Shown: positions 1 to 6,798, counted from the stretch's first letter. The stretch is DNA of 11,649 nt from Methanosarcinales archaeon (GCA_030605805.1 JAUWHQ010000195.1:1-11649), one strand, 5' to 3'. Numbers and translations: made by a program. Notes: generated from the letters alone by a model not told the origin.

Positions 1-276
1 GAGGATGTGGAGGAGGTGATCATCCGGACGGCTGACTATGATATCGTGTTTGATGATGCAGCAGTCTCGATCATGGATGCTGCTGGCACAAAGACATACC
101 AGCTGACAGGCACCCCCCGCGAGCAGGAACGCGTGCGGGAGCTGGTGATACCTGATGATGACGTGAAACTGGTCGTCGAACAGACTGGTGTGAGCGAGGA
201 TGTTGCACGCGACGCACTGAAAGAATCGGGCGGCGATCTCGCTGACGCAATCATGCGATTGAGTGGAGATGAGTAG
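1..276 (+). CDS. nac: Nascent polypeptide-associated complex protein (archaeal NAC), 5' truncated by the window edge
   Basis: This is the C-terminal 91 residues of the archaeal homologue of NAC-alpha, a ribosome-associated factor that contacts emerging nascent chains and forms a homodimer in archaea. The visible part holds the end of the NAC beta-barrel (VEEVIIRTADYDIVF, then AAVSIMDAAGTKTYQLTG) and a C-terminal UBA domain (about residues 55-91 of the visible part: DVKLVVEQTGVSEDVARDAL, then ESGGDLADAIMRL). The frame is open from base 1 (GAG GAT GTG), and the family normally has about 20-30 more N-terminal residues, so the GTG at base 7 is not the real start. The gene converges with the leftward membrane-protein gene, with about 40 bp between them and no recognisable terminator. 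The family assignment is firm; only the 5' end is missing. Confidence 0.93.
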   Translation, partial: EDVEEVIIRTADYDIVFDDAAVSIMDAAGTKTYQLTGTPREQERVRELVIPDDDVKLVVEQTGVSEDVARDALKESGGDLADAIMRLSGDE

Positions 277-316
277 AGATTAAAGTGACCTGAGATCGAT
301 TAAAACGGTAAAACGA

Positions 317-1159
317 TCAACTCACCCGTTTCTTGTCCTCGTGGCTGCGATAGGCTGACGAGACGCCGCGTATCAGTTCGAGCAGGAACTCGTGCAGGTC
401 CTCGTCCGCATCTTCTATCAATTTGATCCGTTCCACCGAGGCTCTGTGCATCTGCACGTTCTCCTTTCTTAACGCAAGGAGACTGTTCTTCATCGGTTGC
501 AGCGACTCTTCGAGCACCTTTGCCCGATTATTTGCCAGATCATCGAGAGTTTTCTCAAGCGACTCTATATCATCGTTCAACTCTGCGGTTTTCTTGCCGA
601 ACAGGTCGATAGCTTCATCGAACAAGCCGACCACCTCATACGCCCTGCCAGCCGCCTTCCTAAGCCCGCGAATCTCGTCCTCCAGCCTGCCAGTCGCGGT
701 CCTGCTATCGTTTGCAGAGACGCCAGCCTCGCGTGCAGATTCGTTGCACATATCTGACGCAGCATGAATCCGGTCCACGACCGAGACTAATGTATCGACA
801 TGCTCTTCGAGCAGCATCATCTGGTTGCGCACACCAAGCGACTCCTCCCGAAGCTCGATATCGGTATACAGAGCCTTCTGTATCAGATGGGGCGCGACTG
901 CATAAGTCACCGCATATCCTGCGATCGGCGCGAATATCAGCACCGCGATCCACCAGCTCATCGAATCGATGAAATCAGAGACGATGAGCACACTCCCACT
1001 GTACAATCTGAAGACCAGCAGAATAGCAAGTATGCCAAATATGACAAACGCTGCCGTAAGAACAGCATAAGTTATCAGCATCAGCTTTTTGACCGTTCTT
1101 AGAGTTTCTGCGTACGATTCTTCAGGAGATACGTACGAATACTGTGTATTTGCAGACAT
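317..1159 (-). CDS. Two-TM membrane protein with long cytoplasmic coiled coil, unknown function
   Basis: A 280-residue protein I do not recognise as a named family. Residues 1-26 are polar. Two strongly hydrophobic segments follow, about 27-51 (LMLITYAVLTAAFVIFGILA onward) and about 69-92 (WWIAVLIFAPIAGYAVTYAV). After these, about residues 97-262 are rich in E, K, L and R with heptad-like spacing, which predicts long helices or coiled coils. The end is basic (EDKKRVS). The likely topology is both ends inside, with a large cytoplasmic helical stalk. The start lies 20 nt after the stop of the PRC-barrel gene, so the two are probably co-transcribed. No Shine-Dalgarno sequence is visible before the ATG. 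The helical part superficially recalls chemoreceptor signalling domains, but no conserved hairpin-tip motif is seen. A scaffold, division or envelope role is only inference from the neighbour. Confidence 0.85.
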   Translation of the reverse strand: MSANTQYSYVSPEESYAETLRTVKKLMLITYAVLTAAFVIFGILAILLVFRLYSGSVLIVSDFIDSMSWWIAVLIFAPIAGYAVTYAVAPHLIQKALYTDIELREESLGVRNQMMLLEEHVDTLVSVVDRIHAASDMCNESAREAGVSANDSRTATGRLEDEIRGLRKAAGRAYEVVGLFDEAIDLFGKKTAELNDDIESLEKTLDDLANNRAKVLEESLQPMKNSLLALRKENVQMHRASVERIKLIEDADEDLHEFLLELIRGVSSAYRSHEDKKRVS

Positions 1160-1179
1160 TTAGTAGCATTATAACGGCG

Positions 1180-1431
1180 TTATGCCATCGCTTCTCTCTT
1201 GTCAACAACGATGAAATCCCTAACTGCACGAACCGCGTCAAAGCCGATCAATATGTAATTTCCTTCCAGCTGGTATCTGGATTTGTCCACGGACATGTCC
1301 GGTTTCACCACAAGGTTGACCAGTTCCCCGGTTCGGACATCCATCACAATGTTGTACAGCACCCCAATCACAGACCCATCGCTGCTCATGACATTCTTTT
1401 TCGACAGATTTTTTGCGAATATCCTTGCCAT
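1180..1431 (-). CDS. PRC-barrel domain protein
   Basis: A single-domain 83-residue PRC-barrel protein. The typical features are visible: the opening strand (ARIFAKNLSKKNVMSSDG), the turn IGVLYNIVMDVRTGELVNLV with the characteristic D-x-x-TG-x-L signature, and the closing strands YILIGFDAVRAVRDFIVVD. Members of this family are small beta-barrels that act as adaptors in RNA processing, photosynthetic reaction centres and, in haloarchaea, in the cell-division machinery. Two ATGs are possible. The sequence GGAGGG (1438-1443) touches the first ATG (1437) with no spacer but sits 6 nt before the second (1431), so the second is chosen. A TATA-like box lies about 45 bp upstream. It is probably the first gene of a two-gene unit with the downstream coiled-coil membrane protein. 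The function in this organism is not known. Confidence 0.88.
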   Translation of the reverse strand: MARIFAKNLSKKNVMSSDGSVIGVLYNIVMDVRTGELVNLVVKPDMSVDKSRYQLEGNYILIGFDAVRAVRDFIVVDKREAMA

Positions 1432-1470
1432 TTCCATCCCTCCGATGTTGGTGATTACTACTTATGTCTC

Positions 1471-1482
1471 TTTATATTTAAA
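1471..1482 (-). promoter_or_regulatory. TATA-like box of the PRC-barrel / coiled-coil unit
   Basis: Read on the minus strand, this is TTTAAATATAAA, an archaeal TATA-box-like stretch. It lies about 40-50 bp before the chosen ATG at 1431, which would leave a leader of about 20 nt carrying the GGAGGG ribosome site. The position and composition fit a promoter; transcription itself is inferred. Confidence 0.55.
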
Positions 1483-1505
1483 GTATGCTTGTTTTGCCGC
1501 CATGC

Positions 1506-1543
1506 CGTGCATGATCCGTATCGTGCATGATCAATCGTTGATC
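1506..1543. promoter_or_regulatory. Direct and inverted repeats in divergent intergenic region (possible operator)
   Basis: The 11-mer CGTGCATGATC occurs at 1506-1516 and again at 1522-1532, a 16 bp period. Overlapping the second copy is the perfect inverted repeat GATCAA (1529-1534) / TTGATC (1538-1543) around the spacer TCG. Both lie between the two divergent TATA-like boxes, just upstream of the rpl15p one. Symmetry and position suggest a binding site for a dimeric regulator, but no regulator gene is present in the window. Confidence 0.35.
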
Positions 1544-1556
1544 TACTGGTATAATA

Positions 1557-1567
1557 ACCTTTATATC
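1557..1567 (+). promoter_or_regulatory. TATA-like box upstream of rpl15p-secY-adk
   Basis: An AT-rich TTTATAT element (1560-1566) is preceded by another AT-rich stretch (TATAATAA, about 1550-1557). An archaeal start site would fall about 25 bp downstream, near 1590, giving a leader of about 50 nt before the rpl15p ATG at 1640. It would be the promoter of the three-gene + strand operon. Which of the two AT-rich boxes is used cannot be told. Confidence 0.5.
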
Positions 1568-1639
1568 CGTAGGAATCCGTTATGAACATAAGCGAATGCA
1601 AGATGCGAAATCTAAAAAAATCATAGAGGCTACATACGG

Positions 1640-2065
1640 ATGAACACAAAGAAATTCCGAGGAACACGTACCTGTGGCGGAGGTACGCATAAGAACAGAC
1701 GGGGTGCAGGCAATCGCGGCGGACGCGGTAAATGCGGCGCATGCAAACATCATGCCGTGCGAGCGTTTCTGCGCGGGTATACGTACGGAAAACACGGGTT
1801 TACACGACCGCAAAAAGTTATTTCCGGTACAAACACCGTTAATATCGGTGAACTCGATGGCAGGGTGTCCGAATTGCTGCGCACAGGGGTCGCCGAGCAG
1901 AAGGATGGTGTGGTACATATCGATGCCGGCAGACTCGGCATCAACAAGATTCTTGGCACTGGCAAGGTGAATCAGTCTATGATGATCACTGCACCGGCAT
2001 TTTCTGCCACTGCGATCACAAAGATCGAGAGCGCAGGCGGTACAGCGGTCATACCTTCTGAATGA
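1640..2065 (+). CDS. rpl15p: 50S ribosomal protein L15 (uL15)
   Basis: A 141-residue large-subunit ribosomal protein of the uL15 family. The N-terminus has the glycine- and arginine-rich rRNA-binding extension typical of the family (RGTRTCGGGTHKNRRGAGNR, then GGRGKCG). It is followed by the globular domain with the paired segments VNIGELDGRVSELLRTGVAE and IDAGRLGINKILGTGKVNQS. The closing part matches the conserved C-terminal domain (ITAPAFSATAITKIESAGGT). The length matches archaeal homologues (about 140-150). A GAGG (1626-1629) precedes the ATG by about 10 nt. The gene is followed after 20 nt by secY, the standard archaeal spc-cluster order. In many euryarchaea rpl30 and rps5 precede it; here a non-coding promoter region and divergent genes do. 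Confidence 0.96.
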   Translation: MNTKKFRGTRTCGGGTHKNRRGAGNRGGRGKCGACKHHAVRAFLRGYTYGKHGFTRPQKVISGTNTVNIGELDGRVSELLRTGVAEQKDGVVHIDAGRLGINKILGTGKVNQSMMITAPAFSATAITKIESAGGTAVIPSE

Positions 2066-2085
2066 TCCTCTAAAATGGTGTTTTA

Positions 2086-3564
2086 ATGAGTTTCAAAGAA
2101 GCGGTTGCGCCGATTCTTGCCAAACTTCCAGCTGTTGCGAGCCCTGAGGGGCACGTACACCTCAAGAAGAAGCTCGTATGGACTATTGGCGTTCTTATAC
2201 TGTATCTCGCGCTTTCGAACATCCCGCTCTTTGGCATGTCGCCTGAGTCAACCGACATGTTTGCGCTGTACCGCGCCTTCCTTGCAGGGCAGGGCGGAAC
2301 ACTGATGTTGCTTGGTATCGGTCCGATCGTTACAGGATCGATCATTCTGCAACTGCTGGTCGGTTCGAAGGCTATCAACCTTGATATGTCCGATCCCCAC
2401 GATCAGGCGATCTTTCAGGGCGCGCAGAAGATGCTGGTCTTTGTGATGATTATATTCACCGCGCTTCCGCAGGTGATGGGCGGATATATCGAGCCGTCTG
2501 CCACGGTTGCCAGCGAGTTCGGTGTCAGTCTCAATACCATCGTGCTTCTTCTCCTCATCCAGATATGCATCGGCGGCGTGCTGATCCTCTTCATGGACGA
2601 GATCATATCCAAGTGGGGCATCGGGTCAGGCGTCGGACTCTTCATCGTTGCGGGCGTATCCCAGCAGATCTTCACAGGTCTCTTCAACTGGATACCGGAA
2701 GCAGGACCCGGTTCACTGCCGGTCGGACTGCTCCCAAGGTGGATCTACATGGTTCAGACCGGATTCGGACTGCCGCAAGGTATCGTCGACATACTGCTCG
2801 TCACAGGACTTCTTGCGCTGGTCAGCACCGTTGTCATATTCATGATCGTTGTATTCGCGGAGAGTACCAGAATCGAGATTCCACTGGCTCACAGCGCAGT
2901 TCGCGGTGCAAGAGGCAGGTTCCCGGTAAAACTGATCTATGCAAGCGTGCTTCCGATGATTCTTGTCAGGGCACTGCAGGCAAACATCCAGATGATCGGA
3001 ATTCTCCTGTCCAACAAAGGAATCACGATACTCGGCGAGTTCGGCGGAGATACCGGGACCACGCCGCTTGGCGGTTTAATGTACTATATTTCGCCGATTA
3101 ACAGTCCGTACGACTGGATTCCCTCGCTTGTAGTGGCAGAATACGCAACTATGGGGGTTACGCTCGAGGTCTGGCAGATCGTGCTCCGTGTCTTCTGTGA
3201 TGCAGGGATGCTCATCGGAGGTGGCATCATCTTTGCTCTGTTCTGGATCGAGACGACAGGCATGGGTGCAAAGAGCGTTGCGCAGAACATACACCGGTCA
3301 GGGATGCAGATTCCAGGATTCAGGCGGAGCCCGCAGAGTATCGAGCGAGTCATGTATCGGTATATTCCGAAGGTCACGATCCTTGGCGGGGCGTTCATCG
3401 GCGCGCTCACGCTCTTTGCATCGCTGCTCGGGACGGTCGGTCAGGCTGGCGGCACAGGGCTTCTGCTGACCGTGAGCATCGTGTACCGATTATACGAGGA
3501 CCTTGCATCAGAGCAGTTGATGGAGATGCACCCGATGATGCGCTCGTTCTTCAGTGGGACATGA
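2086..3564 (+). CDS. secY: Preprotein translocase subunit SecY (Sec61 alpha)
   Basis: The 492-residue central pore of the archaeal Sec translocon, which moves secretory proteins across the membrane and inserts membrane proteins together with SecE and Sec-beta. About ten hydrophobic segments are seen, beginning at about residues 30-47 (KKLVWTIGVLILYLALSN). Recognisable family regions are the archaeal loop after TM2 (GSKAINLDMSDPHDQAIFQG), the basic cytoplasmic loop TRIEIPLAHSAVRGARGRFP that contacts the ribosome, and the late cytoplasmic loop MQIPGFRRSPQSIERVMYRY before TM9. The C-terminus (MEMHPMMRSFFSGT) is also typical. The ATG at 2086 is preceded 5 nt upstream by GGTG. It sits between rpl15p and adk, overlapping the start of adk. 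The large exported proteins encoded at the right end of the window probably depend on this channel. Confidence 0.97.
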   Translation: MSFKEAVAPILAKLPAVASPEGHVHLKKKLVWTIGVLILYLALSNIPLFGMSPESTDMFALYRAFLAGQGGTLMLLGIGPIVTGSIILQLLVGSKAINLDMSDPHDQAIFQGAQKMLVFVMIIFTALPQVMGGYIEPSATVASEFGVSLNTIVLLLLIQICIGGVLILFMDEIISKWGIGSGVGLFIVAGVSQQIFTGLFNWIPEAGPGSLPVGLLPRWIYMVQTGFGLPQGIVDILLVTGLLALVSTVVIFMIVVFAESTRIEIPLAHSAVRGARGRFPVKLIYASVLPMILVRALQANIQMIGILLSNKGITILGEFGGDTGTTPLGGLMYYISPINSPYDWIPSLVVAEYATMGVTLEVWQIVLRVFCDAGMLIGGGIIFALFWIETTGMGAKSVAQNIHRSGMQIPGFRRSPQSIERVMYRYIPKVTILGGAFIGALTLFASLLGTVGQAGGTGLLLTVSIVYRLYEDLASEQLMEMHPMMRSFFSGT

Positions 3565-4223
3565 TGAATATCATACTACTCGGACCTCCCGGTTCCGGAA
3601 AAGGAACGCAAGCAGCACTGTTATCCGGGAAACTCAAAGCCCCCCACATCTCCACAGGGGATATCCTGCGGGCTGCAAAAGGAACGGAACTTGGAAACCG
3701 CGCCGCCGAATACATGAACAGGGGCGAACTCGTCCCTGATTCGGTGTTGATCGAGATGATCCGGGATAGGCTCTCGCAAGCGGACTGTGCCGAGGCTTTC
3801 ATCCTTGACGGCTACCCGAGAACGATTCCGCAGGCTGATGCGCTCGCAGATATACTTGCAGGGCTTGACCGGAGACTGGATCTCGTGCTCAATATTGAGG
3901 TGCCTGACGCTGAGTTGATCACCCGCCTGTCAGCGCGCCGCGTATGTGAATGCGGGGCAACATACCACCTGATATTCAACCCTCCGGAAAAGGAGGGCGT
4001 ATGCGACCGGTGCGGCAAGAGACTGTATCATCGTGACGACGACAAGGAAGAATCAATCCGGAATCGCCTTTCGGTATATAAGAAACAGACACAACCCCTG
4101 ATCGATTATTACAGAAACCTGGGGTTGCTTGCGGCAATCGATGGGAGCGGCAGCATCGAGCAGATATCAGGGGAGATATGCTTGGTTGTGAAGGCGCAAC
4201 TCCGGAATGAAAGCCAACAGTGA
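3564..4223 (+). CDS. adk: Adenylate kinase
   Basis: Adenylate kinase (ATP + AMP to 2 ADP), the long-LID type with a zinc finger. Numbering from the ATG at 3561: P-loop GPPGSGKGT at 8-16, AMP-binding STGDILR at 31-37, DGYPRT at 83-88, and the LID at about 125-162 with cysteines 129, 131, 148 and 151 that would bind zinc. The first cysteine pair is spaced CxC rather than the CxxC of many bacterial enzymes. The LID ends in RDDD, followed by IRNRLSVYKKQTQPLIDYY. Two starts are possible: ATG 3561 and ATG 3564. The second fits the usual MNII start and sits 5 nt after a GTGGG, so it is chosen. Its A is the last base of the secY stop codon, so translation is probably coupled. The gene is full length, and the next usual spc-cluster genes do not follow. 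Confidence 0.95.
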   Translation: MNIILLGPPGSGKGTQAALLSGKLKAPHISTGDILRAAKGTELGNRAAEYMNRGELVPDSVLIEMIRDRLSQADCAEAFILDGYPRTIPQADALADILAGLDRRLDLVLNIEVPDAELITRLSARRVCECGATYHLIFNPPEKEGVCDRCGKRLYHRDDDKEESIRNRLSVYKKQTQPLIDYYRNLGLLAAIDGSGSIEQISGEICLVVKAQLRNESQQ

Positions 4224-4225
4224 AC

Positions 4226-4299
4226 TTAATCGGTAATTAATCGGTCATCGGTAGGCAGGTCACGCTATCAGAAGCACTACCGTCAGGCGCGTGGTGACC
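4226..4299. repeat. Short tandem repeats and inverted repeat after adk
   Basis: The 9-mer TTAATCGGT occurs at 4226-4234 and 4237-4245, followed by a partial copy (ATCGGT, 4247-4252). Just downstream, GGTCAC (4258-4263) pairs with GTGACC (4294-4299), a 6 bp stem around a 30 nt loop. This could be a transcript-end structure or the edge of an inserted element; nothing further supports either. Confidence 0.3.
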
Positions 4300-4436
4300 G
4301 AACACCAAAAAATAGCGGCTCTTTAACAATTCGCGTATGCCTATACATCTCGCAAGCAGAATCGTGCCTGTGTGGCATTAATGGCTTAGAGATCACGAAT
4401 GACACGTTTAAACGAATTACGCGAGCGTGCCGAGCA

Positions 4437-4600
4437 AAGTTCATACTGTCTATCTGGTGAAAATCCAGCAGGAGGAAAGGTTAGCCACCACCTCATAACT
4501 GAACCCAGCACCCGAGTACTGGTAACAGGCTGCTGTGAAGCCGGGGGACGGGGCACGGGCTTTCTCATAAAACCCAAGACCTCACAAAGTTCTCTCCAAT
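4437..4600 (+). other. Structured-RNA-like segment, possibly a group II intron leader fragment
   Basis: No intact gene covers 4224-5529. Within it, this segment differs from its surroundings by several short self-complementary pieces read on the + strand. These are the hairpin CTGG-TGAAAAT-CCAG near 4455-4470, CCAG/CTGG around CACCCGAGTA near 4505-4523, GGCT/AGCC around GCTGTGA near 4530-4543, and a GGGcTTT / AAAaCCC arm near 4558-4576. The phrases CTGGTGAAAATCCAG and CTGTGAAGCCGGG recall leaders of reverse-transcriptase-bearing group II introns as I remember them. No reverse transcriptase and no recognisable domain V follows. A 67-codon open frame starting at 4399 crosses it but looks like no known protein. 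This is a tentative call from base pairing and memory only. Confidence 0.28.
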
Positions 4601-4779
4601 GATCGTGACACGACCCGTTAAGACCCTTCTCTAAAATTCTCCGGAACATCCCAAAAACACCCCTATCGACACCATTCCCTCGAGAAATCGATCTCCAGAG
4701 CCAAATTTCGTCATAGCTTCAACTGTTCAGCGTCGATTACCTTCCGACTTTCAGACGGCTTACAACGAGTTACGAAAAC

Positions 4780-5130
4780 CTAAATCCACGGTCGTAAAAA
4801 ATTGAATTTCAACAAAACACTTGCTAAAACATCCTGTGAATCACAAAAAGAACCGATCACTTCTTTAAAGTTTTTCGGATTCGTTTTCCTGATGATTTTG
4901 ATTGCAACAGTCCGCAGTAAGCTTAAAATTTGTCCTTGATTTTTATTCTTGGCCTTTACATAATCTTCTTTGAATGTCATGTCTCTGATGTAATTATTGG
5001 ATTCGACATGCCAGTGCTCACGTATGGCGGTGAAGAGTTCTTATTCCACATCAGTCAAAGTTTTCGATTGATGACCTTCTAATTCCACATTAGACACATA
5101 ATACGATCTTTCTCTGGAGATCTCTTCCTT
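4780..5130 (-). pseudogene. ISAs1-like transposase, C-terminal remnant with in-frame stop
   Basis: Reading leftward in one frame gives ISRERSYYVSNVELEGH, then an in-frame TAA at 5041-5043, then ELFTAIREHWHVESNNYIRD, followed by MTFKEDYVKAKNKNQGQILS and LLRTVAIKIIRK. This is the usual end of ISAs1-type (IS4-superfamily, DDE) transposases. The diagnostic parts are RYY(I/V)SS-like, I-R-x-HW-x-(I/V)E-N and the DV-(T)-F-KED block carrying the catalytic glutamate. The N-terminal two thirds, including the other catalytic aspartates, is absent: upstream of about 5130 the frame fills with stops. An ATG at 4980 opens a 66-codon piece, but it starts inside the domain and is not an independent gene. The remnant is AT-rich compared with its neighbours, consistent with an acquired element. 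It is inactive as it stands. Confidence 0.7.
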
Positions 5131-5164
5131 TTTTATAGCTTTATCCGTGCCCCAATTTTAGCGC

Positions 5165-5490
5165 CACGACTGTTATTCTGATTCAAACTATCCAAAGGAT
5201 GCGCACAACGCCTACCGTTGCAGTCACTATACCCCGCACTTAAGTACAGAGCTTGTACACCGCGTGTTTAGCATTCGACCCCTCCTGATCCGGTAGATAT
5301 CTCCTCGCAACATCCACCCCATGACCCAACCGTAGCCATGGAAACAAGATAGCGTCTATGAACCTTCGGTGCACCACCCCTTGAGGCGCAGAAAACGCCT
5401 TCTGCCAGTTCTCTCTGTTCCATACATCAGGCATCCGAACTTCACCCCATATAGGACCTTCGCAGGGGGCAGGGGGCGTCAACACCGCGT
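5165..5490 (-). other. Hairpin-rich segment, possible 5' part of a degraded group II intron
   Basis: Read leftward, the segment opens with CGCCCC near 5477 and TGGGGTGAAGTTCGG near 5440. This resembles the 5' strand and AAGUC-type return strand of group II intron domain I. Perfect short hairpins follow: GCAGAA/TTCTGC (5388-5405), GTACA/TGTAC (5244-5258) and CAACG/CGTTG (5206-5220). An 81-codon open frame (5240-5485) crosses it, but I recognise no protein family in it, and its codons follow the hairpins rather than a protein pattern. The segment runs straight into the transposase remnant in the same orientation. No domain V or reverse transcriptase is seen. The resemblance is from memory and is not proof. 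Confidence 0.3.
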
Positions 5491-5529
5491 AATGTGACCA
5501 CTCCGATATGCGGCAGGATATGCCCGAGG

Positions 5530-6303
5530 TTACCAGATATCCACGCTGACAACATACTCAACGACCACGAGCTTCTCGAAAGATATCCGGGGGTTACACC
5601 AGCCGGTTGAACCGTCGGACTGGTTAAACGTCGCACCAAACTCGCTACTTAAGAATCTCGCCCATGAATCCGCGTATTCGCTATCGACCTTGATTGCCAT
5701 CTCCCCATTCTCATAGACCTCCGGTGTGTTAAAGAGGCTCTCATTGAATCGCGGATTGCTGATCGTAACCTGTGAGATACCGCCGCTGGCAGACCGGGAC
5801 GAATCATTGACCTTGATCAGCGAAAACATGATCTGGTCCTGATTAGACTTGAACATCCGCGGTTTTATCGTCATGATTGACCCTGACCCGTATCTCGTGA
5901 TCACAGCACCATTTTCACATGATATGGAACCAACCCCACTCACAAATTCGATGCGCCCCAGTTCTATCGTATGATTGAACCGCTCGGTTCCAGCCCCATC
6001 GAAGATCTTGATCGAGATGTTACATGCCGCTGGATCGGATGCAAGCGTACCGCCCTCAGCGGTACCGAGTTTTGTCGTCCGGACCGGTGATTGGTCGAAA
6101 GCAACCTTGCGAATATCTGTGTTGAGGATCATGAAACCCTGCTCGACGCTCTTGAACTGGGCTGCATCCGTCGTCGATTGCAGTGCCGGTATGCCAGCCA
6201 CATAGATCAGTCCGATCGCAAGAACGACGATTCCGAATACGAGCGTATATCCCACCACCTCTGAAACAGCGCTGTCAGATTGGATTAATTTGTTTTTATT
6301 CAT
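5530..6303 (-). CDS. Archaeal pilin-like exported protein (257 aa)
   Basis: The N-terminus reads MNKNKLIQSDSAVSEVVGYT, then LVFGIVVLAIGLIYVAGI. This is the archaeal type IV pilin-like signature (DxAVSEVVG leading into a hydrophobic helix, about residues 10-34). Such helices normally form the filament core or anchor the protein in the membrane. The rest (about residues 40-257) is a beta-rich extracellular domain with a few cysteines and N-glycosylation sequons, ending EYVVSVDIW. The frame is open further upstream to 6405, but the ATG at 6303 is chosen: it has GGGGTGG about 5 nt before it, puts the pilin motif at residue 9, and leaves a 22 nt gap after the upstream gene. It is the last gene of the four-gene leftward operon. 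The prepilin peptidase site is not a textbook one. Confidence 0.82.
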   Translation of the reverse strand: MNKNKLIQSDSAVSEVVGYTLVFGIVVLAIGLIYVAGIPALQSTTDAAQFKSVEQGFMILNTDIRKVAFDQSPVRTTKLGTAEGGTLASDPAACNISIKIFDGAGTERFNHTIELGRIEFVSGVGSISCENGAVITRYGSGSIMTIKPRMFKSNQDQIMFSLIKVNDSSRSASGGISQVTISNPRFNESLFNTPEVYENGEMAIKVDSEYADSWARFLSSEFGATFNQSDGSTGWCNPRISFEKLVVVEYVVSVDIW

Positions 6304-6325
6304 ATTTGCCACCCCGTAACCGTAA

Positions 6326-6772
6326 TTACCCTCCGGTATTGTTGAAACATAATCGGTGCTTGCCGCTTGCGCTGTGCGTCTCCCCGTTGATTGGAATGGA
6401 CGCACCGATGCCGTTTATTGTGTATGATATGTTGAGATCGATATCGTCAGCATCGATGATCACCCGCTGGTCAGTGGCATTGCTGGTGGATAGCTTCACC
6501 GTGTAGGTATGTCCGCCGATCGCGGGTGGCATCTCAAGCGACGTGTCCAGTGTGCCGTTTTCAGGCGCAATCAGGTAGAACATGATCAGCTTGGTGCCAA
6601 TATTGTTTCCCACATCATTGAACTGCTGTGTCGCCGCAACATCGGTCGGAAGGTCAAGCAGTATCGAACCCGATATTGTTACCACCGATAGGAAGAGCAG
6701 GATCGATACGCTCGAGATCAGGATGTATTCGAGCGAGAAGGATACTGCGCTGTTATCATCCGGATTGATCAT
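6326..6772 (-). CDS. Small pilin-like exported protein (148 aa)
   Basis: A 148-residue protein whose first 35 residues (INPDDNSAVSFSLEYILISS, then VSILLFLSVVTISG) follow the archaeal pilin-like pattern: a short polar lead with acidic residues, AVS-F-LEY, and a hydrophobic helix of about 22 residues. The glutamate in LEY matches the conserved E near the start of pilin helices. The remaining ~110 residues are beta-rich and extracellular in character, with sequons (NGT, NAT, NIS, NNT). A strong GGAGGGAG sits about 7 nt before the ATG. It lies 26 nt after the preceding gene and 22 nt before the next, in the same operon. It is probably a minor pilin or pseudopilin. The exact family is not named because I cannot check it. 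Confidence 0.78.
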   Translation of the reverse strand: MINPDDNSAVSFSLEYILISSVSILLFLSVVTISGSILLDLPTDVAATQQFNDVGNNIGTKLIMFYLIAPENGTLDTSLEMPPAIGGHTYTVKLSTSNATDQRVIIDADDIDLNISYTINGIGASIPINGETHSASGKHRLCFNNTGG

Positions 6773-6798
6773 ATTGTCACTCCCTCCCCCTAATAGTT

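Noticed and set aside
317..1159. Coiled-coil membrane protein as a chemoreceptor
   Set aside because: No ligand-binding loop of adequate size between the two TMs, no HAMP domain and no conserved signalling-tip motif.
4452..4470. GGTGAAAATCC resembling part of a cobalamin riboswitch
   Set aside because: The rest of the cobalamin core and the GCCACTG-type B12 box are not found nearby, and no cobalamin or transport gene follows.
4399..4602. 67-codon + strand open frame and an 87-codon - strand frame over the same bases (4386-4649)
   Set aside because: Neither shows a known domain or a convincing ribosome site, and the sequence is dominated by short hairpins, so coding is doubtful.
5240..5485. 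81-codon leftward open frame as a gene
   Set aside because: No family recognised, no clear ribosome site, and perfect RNA-type hairpins lie inside it; kept as a possible structured-RNA relic instead.
6303..6405. Longer start for the 257-aa pilin-like protein at 6405
   Set aside because: It would overlap the upstream gene by 80 bases and bury the pilin motif about 43 residues in, while the ATG at 6303 has a good ribosome site.
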